Shown here in pieces: positions 52,329 to 61,646 of a stretch of 64,000 nucleotides of DNA. The stretch comes from JAEVLT01 sp050496765 (GTDB lineage: Bacteria > Bacillota > Bacilli > Bacillales > Cytobacillaceae). Both the position numbers and the translations under genes were made by a program. Numbering within the stretch: the first letter of the stretch is position 1; every line of letters begins with the position of its first letter. The notes below the pieces were generated by a model. That model did not search any database. It worked only from the letters and a program-made list of their open reading frames with translations, and had not been told where the DNA came from. The stretch is from contig NZ_JBNWEO010000015.1 in the NCBI RefSeq assembly GCF_050496765.1, positions 647,799-711,798 of the forward strand, read 5' to 3'.

Positions 52329-53318
52329 TTAGTATACATCTTTTTTTGTAAAAACAACAAAAGCAACCAATAAAGCAGCTGCCCACCATGCAAAAAGTAC
52401 AAGCATGGAAAACGATAGCGTCATTCCTTCAATTGGAGGTGCAAGACCTTTTAAATAATCCGTCAGCCGCAAATTCACCATAAAGAAATACTTGGCAGAA
52501 TTCCAGGAGGAAACCATATTGCTAAGAATGGCGCCTGATATCAGCGCTGCGAGCATTACGCCCATGCCGGCGGCAGTGCTTCGGATCAGTACCGAAAGCA
52601 TAAAAGAAAGTGTGCCAACCACAATTGCAACATACCAGACAAGTCCAAAATCCATTAACAAGTATTGCCACAGCTCAAGAAGTTTTACAGATGATGTATT
52701 CAACCCTGCTTTTGTTACGGAAAAACCAGTTAGAATCGGCGCCTGCCAGCCGCGATAGCCAAAAACCAATCCCGAAATGAAGTACGAAAGGTTTCCGGCG
52801 AGGGCGATGATAAATGAAATCGCCAGAATGAGCGTAACGTATTTGCTCAAAAGTACTTTCCACCTTCTTACAGGACGGGTGAGCAGCAATTTAATCGAAC
52901 CAAGGCTATGTTCAGACGAAACAAGATCGCTCGCAATCACCATCACCATAAGCGGTAAAAATAAGTCAATTGAATTTTCTAGAAAAATTCGAATGAAGGT
53001 CGGTGCGCCCGGTTCGGTCGGATTAATGTTGTGATCAAGATAGTATTGCTGCTGCTGAAGCGAGATTTGCAGTTGTTTTTTCCGTTCAGAAGATAGCCGG
53101 CTGCTGCTCAGCCTGTTTTGCGTATCAATGATCTGCTGCTGCAAAATGGTTCGCCAGTCGCTCGTCCCCAATTTTTCCCGCTGGGTCTGGATTGTTTTAT
53201 ACTGGGCATAGGTGAACAAAATCACCAGTACTCCGATGATCAGGCCAATCACAAGCATGCGTTTTTTTGCCAGCAGCTTCATCATTTCATTTTGAATCAA
53301 TTTAGCCAATTTTGTCAC
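52329..53318 (-). CDS. ABC-2 type transporter permease
   Basis: The 329-residue permease has six membrane segments with the long extracellular loop after the first typical of ABC-2 permeases (about residues 40-120, rich in Gln and Ser). The motif SEHSLGSIKLLLTRPVRRWK is the docking helix. It overlaps the ATPase gene by 17 bp and is translated with it. Such pairs commonly export antimicrobials or lipids, or act in envelope stress; the cargo is unknown. Confidence 0.88.
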   Translation of the reverse strand: MTKLAKLIQNEMMKLLAKKRMLVIGLIIGVLVILFTYAQYKTIQTQREKLGTSDWRTILQQQIIDTQNRLSSSRLSSERKKQLQISLQQQQYYLDHNINPTEPGAPTFIRIFLENSIDLFLPLMVMVIASDLVSSEHSLGSIKLLLTRPVRRWKVLLSKYVTLILAISFIIALAGNLSYFISGLVFGYRGWQAPILTGFSVTKAGLNTSSVKLLELWQYLLMDFGLVWYVAIVVGTLSFMLSVLIRSTAAGMGVMLAALISGAILSNMVSSWNSAKYFFMVNLRLTDYLKGLAPPIEGMTLSFSMLVLFAWWAAALLVAFVVFTKKDVY

Positions 53319-54213
53319 CGCCCGTCAGTTCAAGAAACAACTCTTCCAAAACAGGCAACTTCCGGTTCATTTCGGTTACCTCAATTCCAGCTTGAACAAG
53401 GCTTTTATTCCAGCTCGCTATTTTCTCACGGTTATATTCCGTTAAAATAGTACCTTCTTCTGTTTCTTCAATTCTTGTAAATCCCTGCAAAATTTGCTTT
53501 CCTTTTTCAATCGGCTGCACTTGCCACTCTACTCGTTCGCGATTTGCCAGCAGGTTTGCCACCGTATCAATGCGGATCACTTGCCCTTTTGAAATAATTG
53601 CGACCCGGTCGCACAATAATTGGATTTCACTTAGCAAATGGCTTGAGACTAATACGCTAAGTCCCTCTTTTTCAGCCAAATAGCGGATAAACTCCCGCAT
53701 TTCGCGAATACCAGCTGGATCAAGTCCATTTGTCGGCTCATCCAAAATCAACACTTTTGGCCTCCCTAAAAGAGCTTGAGCAATTCCCAACCGCTGGCGC
53801 ATTCCAAGCGAGTATGTTTTGACCTTATCGTGAATCCGGCTTGTGAGGCCAACAAGCTCCGCTACTTCTTTCATCCGCTCTTCCCCAATGCCTTCAAGCA
53901 TGCGGGAAAAATGCAGCAAATTATCCCATCCGGTTAGATACGGGTACAATTCCGGGTTTTCCACAATGCAGCCTAAATGTTTGAGTGCATTCGTAAAATC
54001 GGTTTGCACATTGTAACCGCCAATTTCGATGGTGCCGCTCGTTGGTTTGATCAGACCGACAAGCATACGGATCGTTGTTGTTTTGCCTGCGCCATTTGGT
54101 CCAAGGAATCCAAAAACCTCACTTTCTTTTAATTCAAAAGATATCCCTTTTATAATTTCTTTTTTCCCAATCGTTTTTTTCAAATTTTGGACCGATAATG
54201 TTGTAATTCCCAT
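53302..54213 (-). CDS. ABC exporter ATP-binding protein
   Basis: The 303-residue ATPase has Walker A GPNGAGKTT (residues 39-47), signature YSLGMRQRLGIAQAL, Walker B VLILDEPTNGLDP and the switch His (VSSHLLSEIQ). The C-terminal 80 residues are an accessory domain seen in BcrA-like ATPases. Start ATG 54213 has AAGGAG; codons further upstream overlap the preceding gene. Confidence 0.92.
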   Translation of the reverse strand: MGITTLSVQNLKKTIGKKEIIKGISFELKESEVFGFLGPNGAGKTTTIRMLVGLIKPTSGTIEIGGYNVQTDFTNALKHLGCIVENPELYPYLTGWDNLLHFSRMLEGIGEERMKEVAELVGLTSRIHDKVKTYSLGMRQRLGIAQALLGRPKVLILDEPTNGLDPAGIREMREFIRYLAEKEGLSVLVSSHLLSEIQLLCDRVAIISKGQVIRIDTVANLLANRERVEWQVQPIEKGKQILQGFTRIEETEEGTILTEYNREKIASWNKSLVQAGIEVTEMNRKLPVLEELFLELTGGDKIG

Positions 54214-54224
54214 GATTCTTCTCC

Positions 54225-55010
54225 TTACCACGTAAGCAATGCGGCCACTCGTTCCGCAATTAAGCGATAGCCTTTTGTATTCGGGTGAAATTTATCAGAG
54301 TAAAGATAATCATTTACTTTCAGCTCAAATAAATCAAATGTTGGCACAAAAACAATTTTTGGATAATTGGCGCTTAGTTCCGCAGTATCGTAATTCCAGC
54401 GGCGAACGACTTTTGACATCGCTTTGCCTTCTTTCAGTTCGATAAACGGATTATACAAACCAATCATAAAAACATTGGCATTGCTGTTTAATTGGCGAAT
54501 TTTTTGAAAAATAAAGCTAAGGTTGTCCAGGTATTTTTTTTCGGTTACTGTAATCGTTTGAGTAGTATAATCGACAAGACCCTGCCCGCCGCGAAATAAA
54601 TCATTGCCGCCAATTGTAATTAACAGGATGTCCGCTGAGGCAATTTGCCGTTGAACCTCTTTTTGCTGAATCTGCTGGAGCAGCTGGTCGGAGCGTTGCC
54701 CGTTTATTCCCAGATTTAAAAGGGTTGCCGGTTTGTTTGTCCGTTTTTTGATTTCATCCAAAAGATCACCCGCATAGCCTTTGCCTGTTTCATCTCCAGT
54801 CCCGCGCGTTAACGAATCGCCAAGAGCAACAACTGTCAAGCTTTTTTTGTTTTCCGCTTTGTTGGCAGTGGTCGTGGCTTGATCCAGTTTGTCCGGCTTT
54901 GCAGCATAGTACTCATTCATTGTCCAGCCAAGGCCAATTAGCCAAAGCAATGCGAAACATGCCGAAACAATTGTAATCATTTGAATGATTCTTTTGCTCA
55001 AAACGTTCAT
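54225..55010 (-). CDS. GDSL/SGNH family hydrolase (YpmR-like)
   Basis: The 261-residue protein has an N-terminal membrane anchor (about residues 8-30) and an SGNH domain outside the cell: Ser66 in VVALGDSLTRG, the Gly in NLGINGQRS, the Asn in TIGGNDLF, and the Asp/His of SDKFHPNTKGY. It is probably a lipase, acyltransferase or esterase for envelope components. It precedes the ABC exporter genes by 11 bp on the same strand and may share a job with them. Confidence 0.88.
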   Translation of the reverse strand: MNVLSKRIIQMITIVSACFALLWLIGLGWTMNEYYAAKPDKLDQATTTANKAENKKSLTVVALGDSLTRGTGDETGKGYAGDLLDEIKKRTNKPATLLNLGINGQRSDQLLQQIQQKEVQRQIASADILLITIGGNDLFRGGQGLVDYTTQTITVTEKKYLDNLSFIFQKIRQLNSNANVFMIGLYNPFIELKEGKAMSKVVRRWNYDTAELSANYPKIVFVPTFDLFELKVNDYLYSDKFHPNTKGYRLIAERVAALLTW

Positions 55011-55151
55011 CCTTTCCGCTTTTTCCTATCTATCATTTAATCATATTTGGCATTGGATTCAAAACTGGAGCAACTGATTTCACCATCTGTTCATAGTTTT
55101 TTACTATTTATTTATTCTAAATTCGAAGCAATAGTATAGATTCCAATAAGA

Positions 55152-55190
55152 AAAGCTGACCCCCCATTTGGAAATCAGCTTTACTTTTTT
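55152..55190. terminator. Terminator after the acetyltransferase gene
   Basis: AAAGCTGA (55152-55159) pairs with TCAGCTTT (55175-55182). T-rich flanks occur on both sides. It lies about 100 bp past the GNAT stop; the rest of 55011-55281 shows no gene. Confidence 0.65.
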
Positions 55191-55281
55191 GTCTAAATTT
55201 CTTTCGATGCCAAGAAATCAAACCATGTTGTCTAGAGTAGTACATCTGCCATCGGACTATCGATCATCTTTTTTAAAAAGG

Positions 55282-55842
55282 TTATCTTATTTTTGCATAA
55301 ATGCATGTATCTCTCGGTTCCTTGCCATCAGCCGAGAGCATATTCTTTTTCAAAATTGCTTCAAGAGAGAAACCGATTCGTTCGGCAACCTTCCTGCTTC
55401 TGTGATTTTCCGGGTCACAGCGAATTTCCACCCGTTTCGCACCTAGTTCGATGAAGGCAAACTCGGCAATCGCCCGAACAGCCTCTGATATGTAGCCCTT
55501 GCCGCTATAGCGGGAATCAATCCAATAGCCGATTTCGAATTTTGGCAAATTCCAATCGATCCGATGCAGCCCGGATGAAGCGATAAACGCACCTGTTTCT
55601 TTATGAAAAATATGCAAGCGCAAATCTTCACGGGCGAGAAATTGCATATGTGCTTTCCGAACATTTAGTTCAACATCTTCAACTGTTTGGTTGGCATGCG
55701 CCCATGGCATCCATGGCTTCAAGTCGTCCAAAGAGGCCTGCATCGCTTGATAAACTGCCTCGCCATCGCCTGGCTTTGGAACTCGAATCAGCAATCTTTC
55801 GGTAACAATTTCTTCAGGAAAGTTTAATAAAATTGGATTCAA
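55282..55842 (-). CDS. GNAT acetyltransferase (RimJ/RimL type)
   Basis: The 186-residue protein has the RimJ/RimL-like N-terminal strand (VTERLLIRVPKPGDGEAVYQ), the acetyl-CoA loop FEIGYWIDSRYSGKGYISEA and the closing RCDPENHRSRKVAERIGFSL, which is typical of ribosomal-protein and small-molecule N-acetyltransferases. The substrate is not known. GGAGGAG precedes the ATG. Confidence 0.88.
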   Translation of the reverse strand: MNPILLNFPEEIVTERLLIRVPKPGDGEAVYQAMQASLDDLKPWMPWAHANQTVEDVELNVRKAHMQFLAREDLRLHIFHKETGAFIASSGLHRIDWNLPKFEIGYWIDSRYSGKGYISEAVRAIAEFAFIELGAKRVEIRCDPENHRSRKVAERIGFSLEAILKKNMLSADGKEPRDTCIYAKIR

Positions 55843-55967
55843 CTGTCACTCCTCCTTATTTCGATGTACTCTATATTTCGCTTAATAGAAAAGAAATTCC
55901 TGCACCTTGGCCAGCCACGAAGCAAAACAAAATGGATCCCATTGTTTTTTCCATGGAATCCATTAAG

Positions 55968-57200
55968 CTATTTCTGTGATTTTGGAAAATGGATTTCAAT
56001 TGTTGTTCCTTCACCTAATGTACTGGTGACCCTTGGCTTGCCATGGTGTTTTTCAATGATCCATTTAGCAATCGATAATCCAAGACCCGTTCCTTCTTGA
56101 TTTGTCCTTGATTTGTCTCCTTGATAAAACCGATCAAAAATCTTTGGCAGATCTTCTTTGGCAATACCGATCCCATTGTCTTCAATTTTTAAAAAAACGG
56201 CTGAACCGGATTGCCCGCAAGAAAGCTTAATAAATCCGCTTTCGTTTGTATACTTAATGGCATTGTCCAATAAAATGACAATCAGTTGGTGGATTCTTTC
56301 CTTGTCTCCAAAAAAAGAAACCGGTTCAACTGCATTGATTTGCAGTGTTTTCCCCTGGTATTCGACAATCTCTTCATACTGTTGCTCGATTTCCTTTACC
56401 AATTCATCCAATCTGAACGTGGTCTTCTTTACCTCAAGTTGATCGGAATCAGACCTTGCCAAGGTCAGCAAGTTGGCTACCAGCTTGGACAATCTCCTTG
56501 ATTCATTCGAGATTGTTGAAATATCAAGGATACGATCTTGAATCGTATTGGATGGAGTGCGAAATAAAACATCGGTTTTTGCTTGGATGACCGCAAGCGG
56601 TGTCCGCAATTCATGTGACGCATCTGAAACAAACTGCTGTTGTTTTTGCCATGCTTTTTTGATCGGAACGAGCGCACGGCCTGCAAGAAAATAACCAGCC
56701 AACACTGCGCATACTACACCGGCTCCAATTCCAATCAGCATGATCAGCAGCAACCGATTTAGCAATTCTTTTTCCGAATTGACATTGCGAATTGCCTGAA
56801 CAGTGATTTTTCCAATATTCGTATCGACTGTTACTGCCAAATAGCGGAACGTAAAATCGCCACTATCTATATCGTTCGGATGATTTTTCACCCGCGGGGC
56901 GATTTGTCTTTCACTTCCCAAAAATAATGCCGCTTCTCGATTTTCCTTGAGCAAGCGATTCTTCCCATCCCAATATAATAGGATGATCCGGGGATCCTTC
57001 CGCTGGAGGGGCTGAAACCCCTCTCTTGGCGGACTATCCTGCTCCTGAAAACGGCCAACAGCTTCAAAAAGGGATCGATCCACATCTCTGTATAGCTGAT
57101 GCTCGGTATAAAAATAAACAATACTCCCGAGAATGCTGATTAACACTATAAAAACGAGAGAAATAATAACCGTTAACCGTATATGCGTTTTTTGAAACAT
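55968..57200 (-). CDS. Orphan sensor histidine kinase
   Basis: The 410-residue kinase has two membrane segments (about residues 7-29 and 150-172) around an extracellular domain of some 120 residues. The acceptor helix (VSDASHELRTPLAVI) and a full ATPase domain follow (N box VILLDNAIKYTNES, G1 IEDNGIGI, G2 EGTGLGLSIAK). There is no clear HAMP linker. ATG 57200 follows AAGGAG. No response regulator gene is adjacent on either side; a repeat array and its own promoter lie upstream. Its partner must be elsewhere. Relatives are BaeS/PhoR-like. Confidence 0.9.
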   Translation of the reverse strand: MFQKTHIRLTVIISLVFIVLISILGSIVYFYTEHQLYRDVDRSLFEAVGRFQEQDSPPREGFQPLQRKDPRIILLYWDGKNRLLKENREAALFLGSERQIAPRVKNHPNDIDSGDFTFRYLAVTVDTNIGKITVQAIRNVNSEKELLNRLLLIMLIGIGAGVVCAVLAGYFLAGRALVPIKKAWQKQQQFVSDASHELRTPLAVIQAKTDVLFRTPSNTIQDRILDISTISNESRRLSKLVANLLTLARSDSDQLEVKKTTFRLDELVKEIEQQYEEIVEYQGKTLQINAVEPVSFFGDKERIHQLIVILLDNAIKYTNESGFIKLSCGQSGSAVFLKIEDNGIGIAKEDLPKIFDRFYQGDKSRTNQEGTGLGLSIAKWIIEKHHGKPRVTSTLGEGTTIEIHFPKSQK

Positions 57201-57276
57201 TCGGGTCTCCTTACCTTCGCCAAACTGCAATAGGAAGATTTATGAAAAAATTTTTATATGAATCTTTGTTTCCCAA

Positions 57277-57305
57277 ATAATATCAAACTGCCCAAAGGAC
57301 GTCAA
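57277..57305 (-). promoter_or_regulatory. Sigma-A promoter of the orphan kinase
   Basis: On the minus strand TTGACG (57300-57305) and TATTAT (57277-57282) are separated by exactly 17 bp, about 75 bp before the kinase start. Confidence 0.75.
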
Positions 57306-57426
57306 TTTACAAGGCATGGCACAGGATTTTCGAATAATCAACATCCAAAACCTGCTGTATTTCATGTGCAATCTTAAATTAGGAACAAATCGAAATACAA
57401 GGAACCTTAAAATATGGCAGAAGGAA

Positions 57427-58200
57427 GATGAACGGAATGGAAAATCGCTAATAAACGGAGGGCACTAAGAAGGACACTAATGCCCGGTTTCCCCCGAAAA
57501 ATAGGAGAATCGGGCATTAGGGAAGCTAGTAATGCCCGATTTGACCTGAAAAGTATGTGAGTCGGGCATTAAGGAAGCTAGTAATGACCGATTTGACCCG
57601 AAAAGTATGTGAGTCGGGCATTAAGGAAGCTAGTTATGCCCGGTTTCCCCCGAAAAATAGGAGAATCGGGCATTAGGGAAGCTAGTAATGACCGATTTGA
57701 CCTGAAAAGTATGTGAGTCGGGCATTAAGGAAGCTAGTAATGACCGATTTGACCCGAAAAGTATGTGAGTCGGGCATTAAGGAAGCTAGTTATGCCCGGT
57801 TTACCCCGAAAAATAGGAGAATTGGGCATTAGGGAAGCTAGTTATGCCCGGTTTACCCCGAAAAATAGGAGAGTCGGGCATTAAGGAAGCTAGTTATTCC
57901 CGGTTTACCCCGAAAAATAGGAGAATTGGGCATTAGGGAAGCTAGTAATGACCGGTTTACCCTGAAAAGTATGTGAGTCGGGCATTAAGGAAGCTAGTAA
58001 TGCCCGGTTTGACCTGAAAAGTATGTGAGTCGGGCATTAAGGAAGCTACTAATGCCCGGTTTGACCTGAAAAGTATGTGAGTCGGGCATTAGGAAAGCCA
58101 CTAATGCCCGGTTTACCCTAAAAAATGTGAGAGTCGGGCATTAGGGAAGCTAGTACCGACCGTTATGCTCTGAAAAACATGAGAATCGGTTAATAGAAAT
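57427..58200. repeat. Array of 52-bp hairpin repeats
   Basis: Thirteen well-kept units of exactly 52 bp begin at 57479 and then every 52 bp to 58103, flanked by one degenerate unit on each side (57427 and 58155). Each unit has inverted arms AATGCCCG and CGGGCATT about 24 nt apart and ends in GGAAGCTAGT. Two subtypes alternate irregularly: one with GACCTGAAAAGTATGTGAG, the other with CCCCCGAAAAATAGGAG. There are no spacers and no coding frame. The array separates the orphan kinase from the aldo/keto reductase. Confidence 0.95.
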
Positions 58201-58258
58201 ACTCTTAACTATAAAGGCATCATTTTCACAGAAAAGCAACAACATATAAATTCTGAAA

Positions 58259-59185
58259 TTACAAGAAAAAATGTTGCTGGATAAAATCGCTCTCTTCGTT
58301 AGTTAGTAATGGACGAATGGATGCCAATGCGTTTTCTTCAACTTGTTTATCTGTTTTGGCTCCGGGAATAGCAGTTGATATGGCAGGATGTGAAAGGACA
58401 AATTGGAGTGCGAGTTGTCCCAAAGTTCTCCCCTCTCTTTTAAATTGCTTGAGCATTTCCACCTTATCCACTTGTTCCTCAAACCACTTTCGTTCCCAGT
58501 GTTGGCGAACATCATTACCTGCAAATTGCATCTCTTTTGTAAATTTCCCTGTTAACAGTCCTTTTTGTAATGGCCCCCGCACAACCACACCAATATTTTC
58601 TTGCTGGCAATATGGCAAAATTTCTTTTTCAGCCGCACGATTCAAAATACTGTATTCCACTTGAAGAACATCTATTGAATGATTTCGGTTAAATGTCTTT
58701 AAATAGTCAAAGTTGTCCGTTGAAACTCCAACTGCCCTTACTTTTCCTTCTTGTTTTAATCGTTCAAATGCTTCAAGAAAAGCTAATGTTTCTTCTTCAA
58801 CATGCCACCAAATATGACAAAAATAAACATCAATATAATCAACACCGAGGCGAGTTAAACTATCTTCAAATGCTTTGATTACTTTTTCTGGTTTGTCGTA
58901 AATCGGCTCCGGCTTCCTAGTATGGCCAAGAAGACCGCCTTTTGTGGAGATAATGACTTGGTCTCTTTTTCCCTTAATCAGTTGCGCAACTAATTTTTCA
59001 CTGCGGCCATCTCCATAAACATCCGCCGTATCAAAAAAATTGATGCCCATTTCAAACGCATGGTTCATCGCTTTAATCGATTGTACATCATCAACCTCTC
59101 CCCATGCATCACCGCCAATTGCCCACGCACCAAAGCCAATTTCAGAAACCTTTAAGCCTGATTTACCAAGTGTACGATATTCCAT
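58259..59185 (-). CDS. Aldo/keto reductase
   Basis: The 308-residue protein is a NADPH-dependent oxidoreductase of the aldo/keto reductase family. Visible active-site residues are Asp and Tyr in FFDTADVYGDGRSE, Lys in VIISTKGGLLG, and His in VYFCHIWWH. The C-terminal SHPAISTAIPGAKTDKQVEE is the NADP-binding motif. Relatives include YhdN/IolS-type proteins. ATG 59185 follows AAAGGGG; an upstream extension (SELKKGKGE) is less likely. Its neighbour GH2 gene suggests use of a sugar, but this is weak. Confidence 0.9.
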   Translation of the reverse strand: MEYRTLGKSGLKVSEIGFGAWAIGGDAWGEVDDVQSIKAMNHAFEMGINFFDTADVYGDGRSEKLVAQLIKGKRDQVIISTKGGLLGHTRKPEPIYDKPEKVIKAFEDSLTRLGVDYIDVYFCHIWWHVEEETLAFLEAFERLKQEGKVRAVGVSTDNFDYLKTFNRNHSIDVLQVEYSILNRAAEKEILPYCQQENIGVVVRGPLQKGLLTGKFTKEMQFAGNDVRQHWERKWFEEQVDKVEMLKQFKREGRTLGQLALQFVLSHPAISTAIPGAKTDKQVEENALASIRPLLTNEESDFIQQHFFL

Positions 59186-59335
59186 CTTTTTCTTTTCCCC
59201 TTTACCTTTTTTCAATTCGGACAAGACAAAAGGACCTTGCCATTCTTCCAGGTTCTCCTTACATATACCTCAAAACAGGATCCTTATCACCGCATCCATC
59301 CGCAAAGGTGGTTTTAAAAAAATGCAGTAATTTTG

Positions 59336-61138
59336 TTACTTTTCTTTAATAATAGTTTCATGCCACATATCATTCATTTCTTTTAGAAGCTTCAATTCAC
59401 ATTTTGGTTTACGATCATATGTAAGTAAACCGTTTATTTCTTGCTCTACGTCTGTTAATTGGGTATAACAGAATCCATGCAGTACTTTAGACGCATACAC
59501 TGCTTCCATAATTCTTTTATAATCTGAAACAAAATCTTCAGCGTTTTTGACGGAAGTATAGCCCCATCCAGCATCCTCACCAACTTTAAAACCAATTCCG
59601 CCAAATTCTGTTAGCAAAATCGGCTCTCCTTGATGATTAAACCCATTGGCATATATTCCACGCCCAGCCGGTTGAGATTTGAGGATGTTTTCTTTCGTCA
59701 GTAATTCCTCTTTATACACTTCATACTTAGCTACTTCATCTTTATTTCCATGATTATAATTGTGTATCGCACAAATATCCGTTTTCGTTAATTCCCATCC
59801 ATCATTTGAAACAACTAATCTTGTTGAATCTAGCGAATGAAGGAGGTGATACATAGAAAGAGAATGGTGTTGTTGCATTTTATTATTCCGAATAAACGGA
59901 ACACCCCAGCTTTCATTTAATGGAACCCATGCAACAATCGAAGGATGATTATAATCTCGATTTATAATTTCAATCCATTCCCTTGTTAATCTTGCAACTG
60001 CGTCTTCGTTATAATATGGTGAAGATGCACATTCACCCCAAACTAAGAAACCTAGCTGATCTGCCCAGTATAGGAATCTTGGATCCTCTACTTTTTGATG
60101 CTTTCTACAGCCATTAAACCCCATTTCTTTTGCCAATGTAATATCCTGTTTCAAAGCCTCATCCGTTGGTGCTGTCAGCAATCCCTCAGGCCAGTATCCT
60201 TGATCAAGGACTAACTTTTGATAATAGGGCTTATTATTTAAATAGACCATTCCATTTTCCGTATGAATTTTTCTCATGCCGAAGTACGATTGTACTTCAT
60301 CCAATTTTGCCTCTTGGTCAAACAATATTATTTTAATATCGAATAGGTTCGGTGTCTCCGGAGTCCAATTCCATCCATTGTGATGAAAGGAAGTACGGAA
60401 AATATGATGGTTATAAAGGTTAATGATCCGTTTCGTATAGTTTTCGTATAACTGAATCGTATCTTTTGCGACAACTTCATTTTTAAAAGAAATTTCGATA
60501 TCAACCTTTTTGTTTGATAATTCACCTTCAACATCAAACTCAACAATAATATCGCCATTGTCAAGATCTGGTGTCATTCTTAATTTTGAAATTCGAGTTG
60601 GACTAACTGGTTCTAACCATACCGTCTGCCAAATTCCAGTTGTCCTAGTATACCAAATGGCATCTGACTGTTCGATCCAGTACTGTTTTCCTCTCGGTAT
60701 AGTCTCATCCGTTGAAGGATCTTCTACTCTTACTACGATGGTTTCTGTTTTCCAGGTCAAGGCTTCCGTAATATCAAAAGAAAATGAAACATGACCTCCT
60801 TCATGAAAGCCAACAAATTGTTCATTAACATACACCCAAGCCCGATAGTCTACTGCACCAAAATGAATGAGAACTCTCTCATTTTTCCATGTATTTGGTA
60901 CGGAAAATTCCCGCTTATACCATACATTGTCATGAAAATTCGGGTCATTTATTCCACTAAGCTTTGCTTGATATGCAAATGGAACTGTGATCTTTTGATC
61001 AAAGGATTTGTCCTGCTGGAACCATTTCTGCTCTACCCCAATAGTTTGGTCATCGAAAGCAAAATCCCATACACCATTTAAATTTAACCAATTGCTTCTT
61101 ACAAATTGCGGTCTAGGATATTCTTGTCTATAATTCAT
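59336..61138 (-). CDS. Glycoside hydrolase family 2 protein
   Basis: The 600-residue enzyme is a retaining exo-glycosidase (beta-galactosidase, beta-glucuronidase or relative). A sugar-binding beta-sandwich is seen at the N terminus (NLNGVWDFAFDD), then an immunoglobulin-like domain and the catalytic barrel. WVPLNESWGVPF has the acid/base Glu and ILLTEFGGIGF the nucleophile Glu. It has no signal peptide, so it works on imported sugar. It follows the sugar-ABC permease genes on the same strand. ATG 61138 follows AAAGGAG. Confidence 0.9.
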   Translation of the reverse strand: MNYRQEYPRPQFVRSNWLNLNGVWDFAFDDQTIGVEQKWFQQDKSFDQKITVPFAYQAKLSGINDPNFHDNVWYKREFSVPNTWKNERVLIHFGAVDYRAWVYVNEQFVGFHEGGHVSFSFDITEALTWKTETIVVRVEDPSTDETIPRGKQYWIEQSDAIWYTRTTGIWQTVWLEPVSPTRISKLRMTPDLDNGDIIVEFDVEGELSNKKVDIEISFKNEVVAKDTIQLYENYTKRIINLYNHHIFRTSFHHNGWNWTPETPNLFDIKIILFDQEAKLDEVQSYFGMRKIHTENGMVYLNNKPYYQKLVLDQGYWPEGLLTAPTDEALKQDITLAKEMGFNGCRKHQKVEDPRFLYWADQLGFLVWGECASSPYYNEDAVARLTREWIEIINRDYNHPSIVAWVPLNESWGVPFIRNNKMQQHHSLSMYHLLHSLDSTRLVVSNDGWELTKTDICAIHNYNHGNKDEVAKYEVYKEELLTKENILKSQPAGRGIYANGFNHQGEPILLTEFGGIGFKVGEDAGWGYTSVKNAEDFVSDYKRIMEAVYASKVLHGFCYTQLTDVEQEINGLLTYDRKPKCELKLLKEMNDMWHETIIKEK

Positions 61139-61190
61139 GTGTCGTTCTCCTTTCAACAATCAAATTGTAAAACTCACTTAAGCTTTTTAT

Positions 61191-61625
61191 TTATTTTGAA
61201 GAATACAACATACCATTCCTTATCGAAGGATTTAGCTTTAAGACACGATTCTTCGCTAGGGCAATGACGCCAGCAGTAACATAAAGCACAACACTGATAA
61301 AGTCCGATAGGAAGAAAAAGAGCACAGCTAGTCCTAACCAGATAAATGGAATTTTATATTGAACGGTGTGGTCTTTCATCATTTTTCTAGTGAAAAGTGT
61401 ATTTACAATGGCAATCACAACAAAAAAGAGACCATACGTAACTGAAAACATATATAAATTTTTGAAAATTGATTGCACGCCCATTGATTCGACTGGAGAT
61501 AAATTTCCCAATCGACTCGCCTGTCCCCGTATATAAAAAGAATAATAGAAGATGGTAATCATCCCTGTAAGAAGCTGCCATACACTTGCAACATATATCG
61601 TTTTTCGTTCAAAAGATCGTTTCAC
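61191..61625 (-). CDS. Hypothetical four-segment membrane protein
   Basis: A 144-residue protein with four membrane segments (about residues 11-31, 57-79, 91-112 and 113-128) and a basic tail (KNRVLKLNPSIRNG). It lies between the sugar permease and GH2 genes, 21 bp after the permease stop, so it is part of the same operon. Function not recognised. Confidence 0.6.
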   Translation of the reverse strand: MKRSFERKTIYVASVWQLLTGMITIFYYSFYIRGQASRLGNLSPVESMGVQSIFKNLYMFSVTYGLFFVVIAIVNTLFTRKMMKDHTVQYKIPFIWLGLAVLFFFLSDFISVVLYVTAGVIALAKNRVLKLNPSIRNGMLYSSK

Positions 61626-61646
61626 TTACTATCCCCCCAGATCTAC

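Noticed and set aside
57201..57430. Remnant of a response regulator upstream of the orphan kinase
   Set aside because: The kinase frame meets a TAA just upstream and no receiver or winged-helix pattern could be read in the other minus frames I checked.
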